DNA of 64,000 nucleotides, from the NCBI RefSeq assembly GCF_014650715.1, contig NZ_BMVM01000015.1, positions 1 to 64,000 on the forward strand, in the 5' to 3' direction. Origin of the DNA: Streptomyces bluensis (GTDB lineage: Bacteria; Actinomycetota; Actinomycetes; Streptomycetales; Streptomycetaceae). How positions within the stretch are numbered: the first letter of the stretch is position 1; each line of letters opens with the position of its first letter. The notes under the pieces were generated by a model. It saw only the letters and a program-made list of their open reading frames with translations, had not been told where the DNA came from and searched no databases. Both the position numbers and the translations under genes were made by a program. This document shows positions 9,875 to 18,265 of this stretch, in pieces.

Positions 9875-10468
9875 ATGAACGTCACCCTGCACCTGGCCCA
9901 GGACCCCGAGGCCGACGAACTGCTCGGGCGCAGTCCGCTCGCCGCGCTCGTCGGCCTGCTGCTCGACCAGCAGATTCCGATGGAGTGGGCGTTCCAGGGC
10001 CCGGCCACCATCGCCCAGCGGCTCGGCACGGACGACCTCGACGCGGAGGAGATCGCCGCGTACGACCCGGAGGCCTTCACCGCCCTGCTCGCGCGGAAGC
10101 CGGCGGTGCACCGCTATCCGGGGTCGATGGCGAAGCGGATACAGCAGTTGTGCCAGTACCTGGTGGAGCATTACGACGGGGACGCGAGCGCCGTGTGGCA
10201 CGGGGCCGGCACGGGGCAGGAGCTCCTGGGGCGCCTTCGCGAACTCCCCGGCTTCGGCGCTCAGAAGGCCCAGATCTTCCTGGCCCTGCTGGGCAAGCAG
10301 CTGGGCGTGCGCCCGGAGGGCTGGCGCGAGGCCGCGGGCGCGTACGGCGAACCGGACTCCTTCCCCTCGGTCGCCGACATCACCGGCCCGGAGTCCCTGG
10401 CGAAGGTCCGGGCGCACAAGCAGCAACTGAAGGCGGCGGCCAAGGCGACGAAAGCCTCCGGCACCTAG
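9875..10468 (+). CDS. HhH-GPD family base-excision-repair-like protein
   Basis: This 197-residue protein resembles the actinobacterial family of short HhH-GPD proteins related to endonuclease III/AlkA glycosylases. A helical N-terminal part (LAALVGLLLDQQIPMEWAF) is followed by the helix-hairpin-helix in LRELPGFGAQKAQIF (about residues 117-131). After the hairpin it has no clear iron-sulfur cluster cysteines, and the catalytic Lys/Asp pair of true glycosylases is not obvious, so enzymatic activity is an inference. It stands alone, divergent from the cupin gene. Confidence 0.75.
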   Translation: MNVTLHLAQDPEADELLGRSPLAALVGLLLDQQIPMEWAFQGPATIAQRLGTDDLDAEEIAAYDPEAFTALLARKPAVHRYPGSMAKRIQQLCQYLVEHYDGDASAVWHGAGTGQELLGRLRELPGFGAQKAQIFLALLGKQLGVRPEGWREAAGAYGEPDSFPSVADITGPESLAKVRAHKQQLKAAAKATKASGT

Positions 10469-10600
10469 GCCCAGGGCCCAGGGCGCGTGGCGAAAGCGGC
10501 GTCGTCCGGCAGGCGCCACTTCCGCCACCGGCCCCAGCACCTCCACCTGCATGGCCCGCCCCGGATGGCACCGTGCTCTCCCCCGGCCCGACCATGGACC

Positions 10601-11290
10601 ATGACCGAGCCACCGAGCAATTCCCGCTGGGGCCCGGCGTACGACGACCGCCGGGTCCACGCCGCCCGCCCCCCGCACGCCCCCTCAACGCCGTACGACA
10701 CCCCCGGCAGACCGCCCGAGGCCCCGCTCGAAGGCCCCCTGCACCTGCTCTCGCGCACGGCCTGGCAGGCGGTGCTGCTCGCGGGTTTCGTCTCCCTCCT
10801 CCTGGGCGTCCTGATCCTGGTCCTGCCGGGGGCCTCACTGCTGGCCGCCGGGGTGCTCTTCGGCCTCTACCTCCTCCTCAGCGGCGTCCTCCACCTGGCG
10901 TCCGCCTTCGGCACCCACAGGGCGACCTCGCTGCGCGTCCTGGCCTTCGTCAGCGGGGCGCTGTCGATCCTGCTGGGCCTGTTCTGCTTCCGGGGCGCGA
11001 TGCAGTCGGTCCTGTTGCTCGCTCTGTGGATCGGCATCAGCCTGCTCTTCCGCGGCCTGACCCAGGCGCTGGCCGCCGCGTCCGACGGGACGATGCCGGC
11101 CCGCGGCTGGCAGATCCTCCTCGGCTTCGTGAGCTTCCTGGCCGGGATCGTCCTGATCACCTCCCCCTTCGAGTCGCTCACCGTCCTCGCCCTCGTCACC
11201 GGTTGCTGGCTCATCGTGGTCGGTGCCGCCGAGATCATCACGGCCGTCCAGATCCGCAACCGGGTTCACCGGGTTCCGCACACGGTGTGA
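10601..11290 (+). CDS. HdeD family (DUF308) membrane protein
   Basis: This 229-residue integral membrane protein has six closely packed hydrophobic segments arranged as repeated pairs, each with a Gly-rich LxGxLxL pattern, as in HdeD, an acid-resistance-associated protein of enteric bacteria. A Pro/Arg-rich cytoplasmic tail of about 55 residues precedes the first helix. The frame is open further upstream to 10487, but that part reads as untranslated sequence. I choose the ATG at 10601. Its role in Streptomyces is unknown. Confidence 0.75.
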   Translation: MTEPPSNSRWGPAYDDRRVHAARPPHAPSTPYDTPGRPPEAPLEGPLHLLSRTAWQAVLLAGFVSLLLGVLILVLPGASLLAAGVLFGLYLLLSGVLHLASAFGTHRATSLRVLAFVSGALSILLGLFCFRGAMQSVLLLALWIGISLLFRGLTQALAAASDGTMPARGWQILLGFVSFLAGIVLITSPFESLTVLALVTGCWLIVVGAAEIITAVQIRNRVHRVPHTV

Positions 11291-11488
11291 CGGTGCCCTC
11301 CCCCGACCACCCCACGTCACCCTCCCTGCCCCTCGGGTCAGTCCTCCGTTAACGGTGCCGCCGAGCCCGGAAACGCTGGACGGTCTCGGAGAATTCACAC
11401 ACTTCGCCCAGGTTCATCACGTCTTTTCCGGCGTCGCACTCCGCCGCCATGGCTGCGCCCGGAACGTCTGGGCCGGTAGGCTTTCCGT

Positions 11489-11785
11489 GTGATCTTCAAG
11501 CGCATCGGAAACGGCCGGCCGTACCCCGACCACGGCCGGGAAAGCACCCGGCAGTGGGCGGATGTCGCGCCGCGCCCGGTCCGCCTCGATCAGCTCGTGA
11601 CGACCAAGGGCCAGCTCGACCTGGAAACGCTGCTCGCCGAGGACTCGACGTTCTACGGCGACCTCTTCGCGCACGTCGTGAAGTGGCAGGGCGATCTGTA
11701 CCTGGAGGACGGCCTCCACCGCGCCGTCCGCGCGGCACTCCAGCAGCGCCAGGTGCTGCACGCCCGCGTACTCGAACTCGACTGA
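11489..11785 (+). CDS. Small conserved cytosolic protein
   Basis: This 98-residue protein starts at GTG 11489. It begins IFKRIGNGRPYPDHG and continues with a mixed helix/strand region containing RPVRLDQLVTTKG and LYLEDGLHRAVRAALQQ. Proteins of this shape are widely conserved beside the LytR_C gene in Streptomyces and are sometimes labelled VapB-like antitoxins, but I see no toxin partner and no standard DNA-binding motif. The function is unknown. The LytR_C-domain gene follows after about 135 bases. Confidence 0.75.
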   Translation: MIFKRIGNGRPYPDHGRESTRQWADVAPRPVRLDQLVTTKGQLDLETLLAEDSTFYGDLFAHVVKWQGDLYLEDGLHRAVRAALQQRQVLHARVLELD

Positions 11786-11921
11786 GCCCAGCGCCCCAGG
11801 AGCTCCAAGAGCCCCAGCCGCAACTGAGCCGGGCTCGGCCGGTTGGCCCTTTCGGTTGGACCGTCCCCCGGGTAATGATCATCTAGTAGGCATCTCCGCC
11901 CCGGCGCACTACGCTGCGCCC

Positions 11922-12593
11922 ATGAGCATGCTGACTCCTCCCGGCATGGGCGGCCAGTACCGGATCACGGGGGCCAAGTACCCACGGATGCGCCGCCCCC
12001 GGAGGCGCCGCAGGCTCGTTCTCACGGTCGTCGCGTCCATGGCGCTGGTCGGGCTGACCGGCTGGGGAACCCTGCAGCTCATCGACATCTTCACGGGCGG
12101 CGGCGACCAGGCCGCGGCGAGCGGGGCGAAGGCGGACTGCTCGACCGAGCCCAGGACACAGGCGGGAAGCAAGGCGAGCCCGTCCCCCACGGCCACCGCG
12201 AAGGCCCTGCCCGAGCCCACCCGGATCACCGTGAACGTCCTGAACGCCACCACCCGTACCGGCCTCGCCAAGGAGACCGCCGACGAGCTGAAGAAGCGCG
12301 GCTTCCGCATCGGCGACGTGGGCAACGCGACCAAGGAGTACGACAAGAAGGTCGACGGCCCCGCCGTACTGCTCGGCGCGAAGGCCGCCACCGGCGCGGC
12401 ACTGTCGGTCGTGCGCACCCAGCTTCCGGGCGCCGAGCTGAGGACCGACGCCCGCACGAAGGCCACCGAGGTGGACCTCGTCATCGGCACCGGCTTCACG
12501 TCGCTCGCCCGCGAGGCGGACGCCGACAAGGCACTGACCGCCCTCACCGAGCCGACCCCGACGCCCACCCCGACGGCCCGGAAGAGCTGCTGA
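11922..12593 (+). CDS. LytR C-terminal domain (LytR_C) membrane-anchored protein
   Basis: This 223-residue protein has a basic cytoplasmic N-terminus (RMRRPRRRRR), one membrane helix (LVLTVVASMALVGLTGWG, about residues 35-55), a Ser/Thr/Pro linker and an extracellular LytR_C domain of about 90 residues starting at TRITVNVLNATTRTGLA. LytR_C domains occur attached to cell-wall teichoic acid ligases and also free-standing, as here. The ligase domain is absent. I chose the ATG at 11922 because the hydrophobic helix then sits at the usual distance from the start. A cell-envelope role is inferred. Confidence 0.85.
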   Translation: MSMLTPPGMGGQYRITGAKYPRMRRPRRRRRLVLTVVASMALVGLTGWGTLQLIDIFTGGGDQAAASGAKADCSTEPRTQAGSKASPSPTATAKALPEPTRITVNVLNATTRTGLAKETADELKKRGFRIGDVGNATKEYDKKVDGPAVLLGAKAATGAALSVVRTQLPGAELRTDARTKATEVDLVIGTGFTSLAREADADKALTALTEPTPTPTPTARKSC

Positions 12594-12671
12594 GGGACCC
12601 GGACGCGGTCCTGCACCGGCCCTGCACCCGGGGCACAGTGCGCCCAGGGCACAGGGAACAGGGGAGCAGCC

Positions 12672-13307
12672 CTACTCGGCCGCCCCGTACATCCGGTCCC
12701 CGGCGTCACCGAGCCCCGGCACGATGTACCCGTTGTCGTTGAGCCGCTCGTCGACGGACGCCGTCACGACCGTGACCGGAGTGCCCGCCAGGTCGCGCTC
12801 CATGACCTCGACGCCCTCGGGGGCGGCGAGGAGCACCACCGCGGTCACGTCGTCGGCGCCGCGCTTGATCAGTTCCTGGATCGCCGCGACCAGGGTGCCG
12901 CCCGTGGCGAGCATCGGGTCGAGCACGTACACCTGGCGCCCGGAGAGGTCCTCGGGCATGCGCGTGGCGTACGTGGAGGCCTGGAGCGTCTCCTCGTTGC
13001 GGATCATCCCCAGGAAGCCGACCTCGGCGGTCGGCAGCAGGCGGACCATGCCGTCCAGCATGCCGAGACCGGCGCGCAGGATCGGCACGACCAGCGGGCG
13101 CGGGTGGGAGAGTTTGACGCCGGTGGTGGGGGCGACCGGGGTCACTGTGTCGACCGCCTCGGTGCGCACGTCGCGAGTGGCCTCGTAGGCGAGCAGGGTG
13201 ACCAGCTCGTCGGCCAGCCGGCGGAAGGTCGCGGAGTCGGTGCGCTGGTCGCGCAGCGTGGTGAGCTTGTGGGCGACCAGCGGATGGTCGACGACGTGGA
13301 GACGCAT
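12672..13307 (-). CDS. upp: Uracil phosphoribosyltransferase
   Basis: This enzyme makes UMP from uracil and PRPP in pyrimidine salvage. The 211-residue protein is the usual length and is strongly conserved: MRLHVVDHPLVAHKLT at the start, VPILRAGLGMLDG in the centre, and the PRPP loop VYVLDPMLATGGT followed by the uracil-binding C-terminus NDNGYIVPGLGDAGDR. The frame runs on upstream, but MRLHVVDHP is the family N-terminus. A second ATG lies two codons earlier, at 13313. The gene is convergent with the LytR_C gene, as in other Streptomyces. Confidence 0.97.
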   Translation of the reverse strand: MRLHVVDHPLVAHKLTTLRDQRTDSATFRRLADELVTLLAYEATRDVRTEAVDTVTPVAPTTGVKLSHPRPLVVPILRAGLGMLDGMVRLLPTAEVGFLGMIRNEETLQASTYATRMPEDLSGRQVYVLDPMLATGGTLVAAIQELIKRGADDVTAVVLLAAPEGVEVMERDLAGTPVTVVTASVDERLNDNGYIVPGLGDAGDRMYGAAE

Positions 13308-13413
13308 GCCCATCAGGGTATCCGGGCCACCGACGCGCTCGACCGTCCCCGCGTCCGCATCAAACCGCCCGCCCAGGGGAAGGTGGCAAGAACTGGCTGG
13401 GGGTGGTGGGTCT

Positions 13414-13620
13414 ATGCCGGACGTGGACGAGGGGTTCCCGGAACAGCGGGAGGACCGGCGGGACGAACAGCAGGAGACCGAGGCCGAGCGCAGGAGGCGC
13501 CGGGCCCGGTTCCTGCGCGAGCTGACGGAGGCCCGGGAACTGCGTGACCGTGTGCAGCCCCGCCGCGCCAGGACGGCCCGCCTGCGACACGCTCTGCGTA
13601 TGCGCACGTTCCGCTGGTAG
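13414..13620 (+). CDS. Small highly charged hypothetical protein
   Basis: This 68-residue protein is divergent from upp. It is almost entirely charged (Glu/Arg runs: EQREDRRDEQQETEAERRRR, then RELTEARELRDRVQPRR) and is probably one long helix with a basic C-terminus. A GGGGGTGG-rich stretch just before the ATG may serve for ribosome binding. It has no recognisable domain. Its position between upp and the tadA region is typical of Streptomyces, which supports it as a real gene. Confidence 0.6.
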   Translation: MPDVDEGFPEQREDRRDEQQETEAERRRRRARFLRELTEARELRDRVQPRRARTARLRHALRMRTFRW

Positions 13621-13964
13621 CAACGGGTGGCAACACGCCGTTGACGCCCGACCACATGGCCGTTCATGTGGTGACCGCGTGCGGCCACGGCGCCCGCGGC
13701 CGCGTACGATCGCCACGGCAGCAACAAGCGTCCAGTGCACCCTCGCCGAGCCGGTGAGCACGGGCTCCTGCGTCCCGTGGGCGATCGGGCGAATCAGCGA
13801 CGTGTGATCAAGAGTGAGGGACACAGCGGGCCGAAGACGTCCCCTGAGCGCTCTGTTTCTGCCACGATTCCGATTGGGTGGGACTCGGAGCACGCACTCC
13901 CCGCCCGCAACCTCCGCCGGGGGGACCCCCAACCGGCACGCCTATGACCAGTGGGAGAGTCACG
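13621..13964. other. Intergenic region upstream of the tadA-associated gene
   Basis: I find no supported coding region in these 344 bases. They must contain the promoter for the gene at 13965. GTTT at about 13856 and GGGT at about 13877 resemble the two boxes of SigB-like promoters, but the 17-base spacer is too long for a confident call. GGAGAG just before 13965 is a plausible ribosome binding site. Confidence 0.35.
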
Positions 13965-14498
13965 GTGTACTTCGCCGCACTGCTCGCGCGCACCGAAGAC
14001 GGGTGGGAAGCGAGCGACACAGAGCTCGACGATGTGGAAACCCTGTCGGATCTCGCCGATCTGGCCCGTGAAGCCTCTCCCGAGGACGACACGGTGCTGG
14101 TGCTCATCGAGCAGGAGGACGCGTGGTTCGGCGTCGTCCGCGTCGATGGCGAGGACGACCCTCGTATCTATGTCTCGGACGCCGCCGCCGCTGCCCGCAG
14201 CTCGTACGGGGAGATCCTGCTCACGGACGAACTGCTCGGGAGGGAACCCGGCGACGACGACGCCGACCTGGACTCCCTCGACCTCGACGGCACCGAGGAC
14301 GGTGAGCCCGAGTCCGACGACGATGACGACGGCGCGGCCGCCGAGGCCGCCGTGCCGCACGGTCCCGTCGGGGACAGTGAGGTCCTCGACGACCTGGGCG
14401 TCAGCGAGAAGGAACTGCACGCCCTCGACGCGGACGACGCGTTGAGCGCGATCGCCGAGGCACTGGGTGCCTCGGAGGTCCTGGAGACGGTCCGCTGA
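13965..14498 (+). CDS. tRNA adenosine deaminase-associated acidic protein
   Basis: This protein of about 177 residues is usually found directly before tadA in actinobacteria and is annotated by that association. The N-terminal half (VYFAALLARTEDGWEASD to SSYGEILLTDELLG) is compact. The C-terminal half contains an Asp/Glu-rich stretch (DDDDADLDSLDLDG, then ESDDDDDG), and the tail ends in a helix. I take the GTG at 13965, with GGAGAG at about 13953-13958. The ATG at 13944 would add seven residues. Its biochemical role is unknown. The tadA gene follows after about 80 bases. Confidence 0.8.
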   Translation: MYFAALLARTEDGWEASDTELDDVETLSDLADLAREASPEDDTVLVLIEQEDAWFGVVRVDGEDDPRIYVSDAAAAARSSYGEILLTDELLGREPGDDDADLDSLDLDGTEDGEPESDDDDDGAAAEAAVPHGPVGDSEVLDDLGVSEKELHALDADDALSAIAEALGASEVLETVR

Positions 14499-14581
14499 GC
14501 CCCTGCCCGGCACACCAGACCCCGGAAGCCGGCCGGGCACCGGCCGGCCCGGACCCGGTACGCGACCGCTGGCGGGCCGCG

Positions 14582-15013
14582 ATGCGGCTCGCCCTGGACG
14601 AGGCGGGACGCGCAACCGCGGGCGGAGACGTCCCGGTCGGCGCCGTCGTGCTGGCCCCGGACGGCACGACCGTGCTGGCCGCCGGGCACAACGAGCGCGA
14701 GGCGACCGGCGATCCGACGGCACACGCCGAGGTGCTGGCGATCCGCCGGGCCGCCGCGAAGCTAGGAGGGTGGCGGCTCACCGGCTGCACGCTGGTCGTC
14801 ACCCTCGAACCGTGCACGATGTGCGCGGGCGCCCTGGTGCAGTCCCGGGTCGACCGGATCGTCTACGGCGCCCGCGACGAGAAGGCCGGCGCGACGGGCT
14901 CCCTCTGGGACGTCGTACGCGACCGGCGCCTCAACCACCGCCCCGAGGTGATCGAGGGCGTACTCGCGGCCGAGTGCGCCCGACTCCTCACCGACTTCTT
15001 CCGCACCCGCTGA
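14582..15013 (+). CDS. tadA: tRNA-specific adenosine deaminase
   Basis: TadA deaminates A34 to inosine in the anticodon of tRNA-Arg(ACG). The protein has 143 residues from the ATG at 14582. The zinc site is clear: His48 and catalytic Glu50 in the HAEV motif, then Cys78 and Cys81 in PCTMC. VPVGAVV and the C-terminal LTDFFRTR also match the family. The reading frame upstream encodes DPVRDRWRAA without a standard start codon, which resembles the N-terminus of relatives. Translation might therefore begin earlier at an unusual codon such as the CTG at 14495, which overlaps the previous stop. Confidence 0.93.
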   Translation: MRLALDEAGRATAGGDVPVGAVVLAPDGTTVLAAGHNEREATGDPTAHAEVLAIRRAAAKLGGWRLTGCTLVVTLEPCTMCAGALVQSRVDRIVYGARDEKAGATGSLWDVVRDRRLNHRPEVIEGVLAAECARLLTDFFRTR

Positions 15014-15132
15014 GATCCGTCGGGGCCCGTCGGCACCCGCCGGTACCCGCTCGGGCTCCGGCGCTCAACGGGGACCTCAGCCCCCGAATACCGATTTCAA
15101 ACCAGGACCCACCTTGGGGTAGGGTCTCCCTC

Positions 15133-15217
15133 GGTAGCGTGTCCGAGCGGCCGAAGGAGCTCGCCTCGAAAGCGAGTGTGGCGCAAGTCACCGAGGGTTC
15201 AAATCCCTCCGCTACCG
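15133..15217 (+). tRNA. tRNA-Ser (anticodon CGA)
   Basis: This is a complete class II tRNA of 85 bases. The acceptor strands GGTAGCG and CGCTACC pair perfectly, with G as discriminator. The anticodon stem CTCGC/GCGAG encloses CTCGAAA with anticodon CGA at 15167-15169, so it reads UCG. The long variable arm (about 15177-15194) and the T arm with GGTTCAAATCC are present. CCA is not encoded. It differs from the tRNA-Ser(GGA) fragments found at the att sites further on. Confidence 0.97.
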
Positions 15218-15222
15218 CTGAA

Positions 15223-15252
15223 GAAGGGCCCCGTCGAGAGACGGGGCCCTTC
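15223..15252 (+). terminator. Hairpin terminator after tRNA-Ser
   Basis: A perfect 13-bp stem, GAAGGGCCCCGTC with GACGGGGCCCTTC, encloses a GAGA tetraloop six bases after the tRNA. There is no long U tract, as is usual in Streptomyces. Confidence 0.9.
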
Positions 15253-15365
15253 GTGCGTGGACATGGTGAGCATCGCGATCACCACAATTCCCGCGAACGC
15301 ATGCCCGAGATACACTCGCCGCCGGCAATCAGGGCCCATGGGGCGCAGGAGACGGGGGAGGCCTC

Positions 15366-15542
15366 GTGGCAGTGCAGGGGAAGAAGATCGCGGTGTACGT
15401 GATCGTGGTCTTCGTGCTCTACGTGATCATCACCGACCCGGAGAAGGCCTCCGACTACGTCCTGATAGGTTTCGAGGGCATCTCGACCGCCGCCCAGGCC
15501 ATCGGCGACTTCATGACGTGGATCGCCAACGGGGGCGAGTGA
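15366..15542 (+). CDS. 58-residue single-pass membrane protein
   Basis: This is a short gene with good support. A GGGGGAGG ribosome binding site stands just before GTG 15366. The product starts VAVQGKKIAVYVIVVFVLYV, a hydrophobic helix right at the N-terminus, and then has a conserved-looking soluble segment (TDPEKASDYVLIGFEG and AAQAIGDFMTWIANGG). The family is of unknown function but recurs next to sigF in Streptomyces. It probably sits in the membrane with the C-terminus on one face. Confidence 0.75.
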   Translation: MAVQGKKIAVYVIVVFVLYVIITDPEKASDYVLIGFEGISTAAQAIGDFMTWIANGGE

Positions 15543-15825
15543 CCGCCCCGTACTCCTGGGAGCGCCCATGATCCGCCACCTCTACGCGTCCTGACGCGTT
15601 CCGAAGCAGCCGCTCCACCTCGCAGGAGCCGTCCGCCGACGTGGTGGACGATTCTCCCGCTTCATCCATGCGTCATGCTGCGTCGTACGGGCCAACCCGC
15701 GGTCCCTCGTCCCCGCGTATCTCCTCAACACGGCGATATGCGGTGCTTGATCGCAACGCGCATTACTTGTGATGCTATGACCGGTTTTGACGGATGCGTT
15801 GACGGATCACGAGGTGGAGTTGACC

Positions 15826-16707
15826 GTGCCGGCCAGTACTGCGCCTCAAACGCCGCACCAGTCGACGGGCGATCCGTCCCGCGTCCGGGTCGAGCCGTCC
15901 GAGCCGCCGGCCCCACCACCACCGGAACCCGCGCCCCAGCGCAGAAGGGGCGCCGACACCCGCGCCCTCACCCAGGTGCTCTTCGCCGAGCTCAAGCACC
16001 TGGAGCCCGGCACTCCCGACCACGACCGCGTGCGCGGCGCGCTCATCGAGGCCAACCTCCCTCTCGTCCGCTACGCCGCCACCCGCTTCCGCAGCCGCAA
16101 CGAACCCATGGAGGACGTGGTCCAGGTCGGCACGATCGGGCTGATCAACGCCATCGACCGGTTCGACCCGGAGCGGGGCGTCCAGTTCCCCACCTTCGCG
16201 ATGCCCACCGTGATCGGCGAGATCAAGCGCTACTTCCGCGACAACGTCCGCACGGTCCATGTCCCGCGCCGCCTGCACGAGCTGTGGGTGCAGGTCAACA
16301 GCGCGACCGAGGACCTCACCACCTCCTTCGGGCGCACCCCCACGACCGCCGAGATCGCCGAGCGGCTGCGCATCACCGAGGAGGACGTCCTGTCCTGCAT
16401 CGAGGCCGGACGCTCGTACCACGCGACCTCGCTGGAGGCGGCCCAGGAGGGCGACGGGCTGCCGGGCCTGCTCGACCGGCTCGGCTACGAGGACCCGGCG
16501 CTCGACGGTGTCGAACACCGCGACCTCGTACGCCACCTCCTCGTCCAGCTCCCCGAACGGGAACAGCGCATCCTTCTGCTGCGCTACTACAGCAATCTGA
16601 CCCAGTCACAGATCAGCGCGGAACTCGGCGTCTCCCAGATGCATGTCTCACGGTTGCTCGCCCGTAGCTTCGCCCGGCTGCGGTCGGCGAACCGGATCGA
16701 GGCCTGA
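15826..16707 (+). CDS. sigF: RNA polymerase sigma factor, SigB/SigF family (SigF-like)
   Basis: This is a group 3 sigma factor of about 293 residues. Region 2 (NLPLVRYAATRFRSRNEPMEDVVQVGTIG and the following FPTFAMPTVIGEIKRYFRD), region 3 and region 4 with its helix-turn-helix (QSQISAELGVSQMHVSRLL) are all present. SigF in S. coelicolor is needed for late spore maturation, and it lies beside sigN there. The same pairing here supports the name. I prefer GTG 15826 because GGTGGAG lies 8 bases before it and the product then begins with the family's MPAST-type N-terminus. A TTG at 15787 would extend it by 13 residues. No anti-sigma gene is adjacent. Confidence 0.88.
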   Translation: MPASTAPQTPHQSTGDPSRVRVEPSEPPAPPPPEPAPQRRRGADTRALTQVLFAELKHLEPGTPDHDRVRGALIEANLPLVRYAATRFRSRNEPMEDVVQVGTIGLINAIDRFDPERGVQFPTFAMPTVIGEIKRYFRDNVRTVHVPRRLHELWVQVNSATEDLTTSFGRTPTTAEIAERLRITEEDVLSCIEAGRSYHATSLEAAQEGDGLPGLLDRLGYEDPALDGVEHRDLVRHLLVQLPEREQRILLLRYYSNLTQSQISAELGVSQMHVSRLLARSFARLRSANRIEA

Positions 16708-16765
16708 TCGAAGCCTGATCAAGGCCTGATCGAGGTCGGATCGAGGTCAGGATCGGGGCCTGAAG
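16697..16765. repeat. Short imperfect tandem repeats after sigF
   Basis: Units of about 11-12 bases built on GGCCTGATCGA recur five to six times, starting over the sigF stop codon and running into the intergenic region. They could form alternative hairpins. Nothing else in 16766-17065 is recognisable. Confidence 0.6.
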
Positions 16766-17065
16766 GCCGCCGGCGGGGCACGGAACCGCGGCCGTCGGGG
16801 CGGCCGCGCACCCGCGTCGTGACGGTGTCCAGCATCCGGGATGACCTGCGAAAGCGGAGGTGGCAGGCGGGGCACGCGGGGCGCACAAGGGCAGACGGGG
16901 CGCACAGGGAAGCCGGGTCCGACATGGGCCCAGGCCATGACGGGTAACCGAAAGTAAGGCCGGGTCATCACCTGCGCGAGCGAATTGCTCATCGGGCCAC
17001 TTTCCGGCATCTCTGCCCTGAAACGCCCTCAGACCCCCAGTTACCAGGGCTGATGCACCCTGGCA

Positions 17066-17105
17066 TTGTCGACATGTCACTACAGCGTGTTGCCGACATG
17101 TGACA
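17066..17105. promoter_or_regulatory. Direct repeat (TTGYCGACATGTSAC) upstream of sigN
   Basis: Two 15-base copies start at 17066 and 17090, 24 bases apart. Each contains the palindromic core ACATGT. They lie 111-150 bases before the sigN start, in an otherwise featureless 508-base gap. The arrangement suggests a protein bound twice on nearby faces of the helix, or an operator overlapping a promoter. The binding factor is unknown. Confidence 0.45.
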
Positions 17106-17215
17106 TTCTGCGGGAAGCGCGTTTGCCGCAGCCGCGCCGCCGGTATTCAGGTGGAGGCTGCGTTCCCTACGACGGGAGCGTCCGCCGCGTCCGTCCGCGA
17201 CCCAAAGGGGGTGGC

Positions 17216-18136
17216 ATGTCCGCAGACCAGGGCAGCTCGAAGGTGCTCACGCTCGACAAGAGCGAGTCCGCGCCCGACGCTCTCCAGGCCCCTCAGGACC
17301 TTCAGGGCCCGCAGGACCTTCCCGGTCCCCCGGTCCTCCCGGCTTCTGATGTCCCTGCCGTGTCGGCCTCGGCGGACATCGACACCCGCACCCTGTCCCG
17401 CTCCCTGTTCCTGCGGCTGGCCGCACTGGACGAGAACAGCCCCGAGCGTGCCTACGTCCGGGACACCCTCATCGAGCTCAACCTCCCACTGGTGCGTTAC
17501 GCCGCCGCCCGTTTCCGGTCGCGCAACGAGCCGATGGAGGACATCGTCCAGGTCGGCACGATCGGCCTGATCAAGGCGATCGACCGCTTCGACTGCGAAC
17601 GGGGCGTGGAGTTCCCGACGTTCGCCATGCCGACGGTCGTGGGCGAGATCAAGCGGTTCTTCCGCGACACCTCGTGGTCGGTCCGGGTCCCGCGCCGCCT
17701 CCAGGAGTTGCGCCTGGCGCTGACCAAGGCGAGCGACGAGCTCTCCCAGAAGCTCGACCGCTCCCCGACGGTCACCGAACTCGCGGCCGTACTGGGCGTG
17801 TCCGAGGAGGACGTGGTCGACGGCCTCGCCGTCGGGAACGCGTACACGGCGTCCTCCCTGGACTCCCCGGCCCCCGAGGACGACGGCGGCGAGGGCTCCC
17901 TGGCAGACCGCCTCGGCTACGAGGACACCGCCCTGGAGGGCGTGGAGTACCGCGAGTCCCTGAAGCCCCTGCTCGCCAAGCTGCCGCCCCGCGAGCGCCG
18001 CATCATCATGCTCCGCTTCTTCGCGAACATGACGCAGTCGCAGATCGGCGAGGAGGTCGGCATCTCCCAGATGCATGTCTCCCGCCTCCTCACCCGCACG
18101 CTGGCCCAACTGCGGGACGGGCTGATCTCCGACTGA
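17216..18136 (+). CDS. sigN: RNA polymerase sigma factor, SigB/SigF family (SigN-like)
   Basis: This sigma factor of 306 residues is closely related to the preceding one. After a variable N-terminus rich in Gln, Pro and Leu (about 50 residues, built on repeated DLQGPQ and LQAPQ), it shows region 2 (NLPLVRYAAARFRSRNEPMEDIVQVGTIG), region 3 and region 4 (QSQIGEEVGISQMHVSRLL). In S. coelicolor sigN lies directly beside sigF and acts in development, so the symbol rests on synteny and similarity. ATG 17216 is chosen for its AAAGGGGG ribosome binding site. The frame upstream to 17066 is not protein-like. Confidence 0.85.
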   Translation: MSADQGSSKVLTLDKSESAPDALQAPQDLQGPQDLPGPPVLPASDVPAVSASADIDTRTLSRSLFLRLAALDENSPERAYVRDTLIELNLPLVRYAAARFRSRNEPMEDIVQVGTIGLIKAIDRFDCERGVEFPTFAMPTVVGEIKRFFRDTSWSVRVPRRLQELRLALTKASDELSQKLDRSPTVTELAAVLGVSEEDVVDGLAVGNAYTASSLDSPAPEDDGGEGSLADRLGYEDTALEGVEYRESLKPLLAKLPPRERRIIMLRFFANMTQSQIGEEVGISQMHVSRLLTRTLAQLRDGLISD

Positions 18137-18265
18137 CCGAGGGCCAGGGGTACAGCGGCTCCGGCTGAGCGGCTCCGAGGAAGTTCGGGCGCGTTCCCCG
18201 GAGTTGCTCGGGTCGGGCGGTGCCTACGGGTTCCTCATTGACGACCCGTCAGTCACACTGGCGCG

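Noticed and set aside
11489..11785. A VapB antitoxin without its toxin
   Set aside because: No ribbon-helix-helix or AbrB motif can be seen, and no PIN gene is adjacent. It is left as a conserved hypothetical.
13856..13882. SigB-type promoter upstream of the tadA-associated gene
   Set aside because: GTTT and GGGT boxes are present, but the 17-base spacer exceeds the usual 14-16, and such boxes are frequent by chance.
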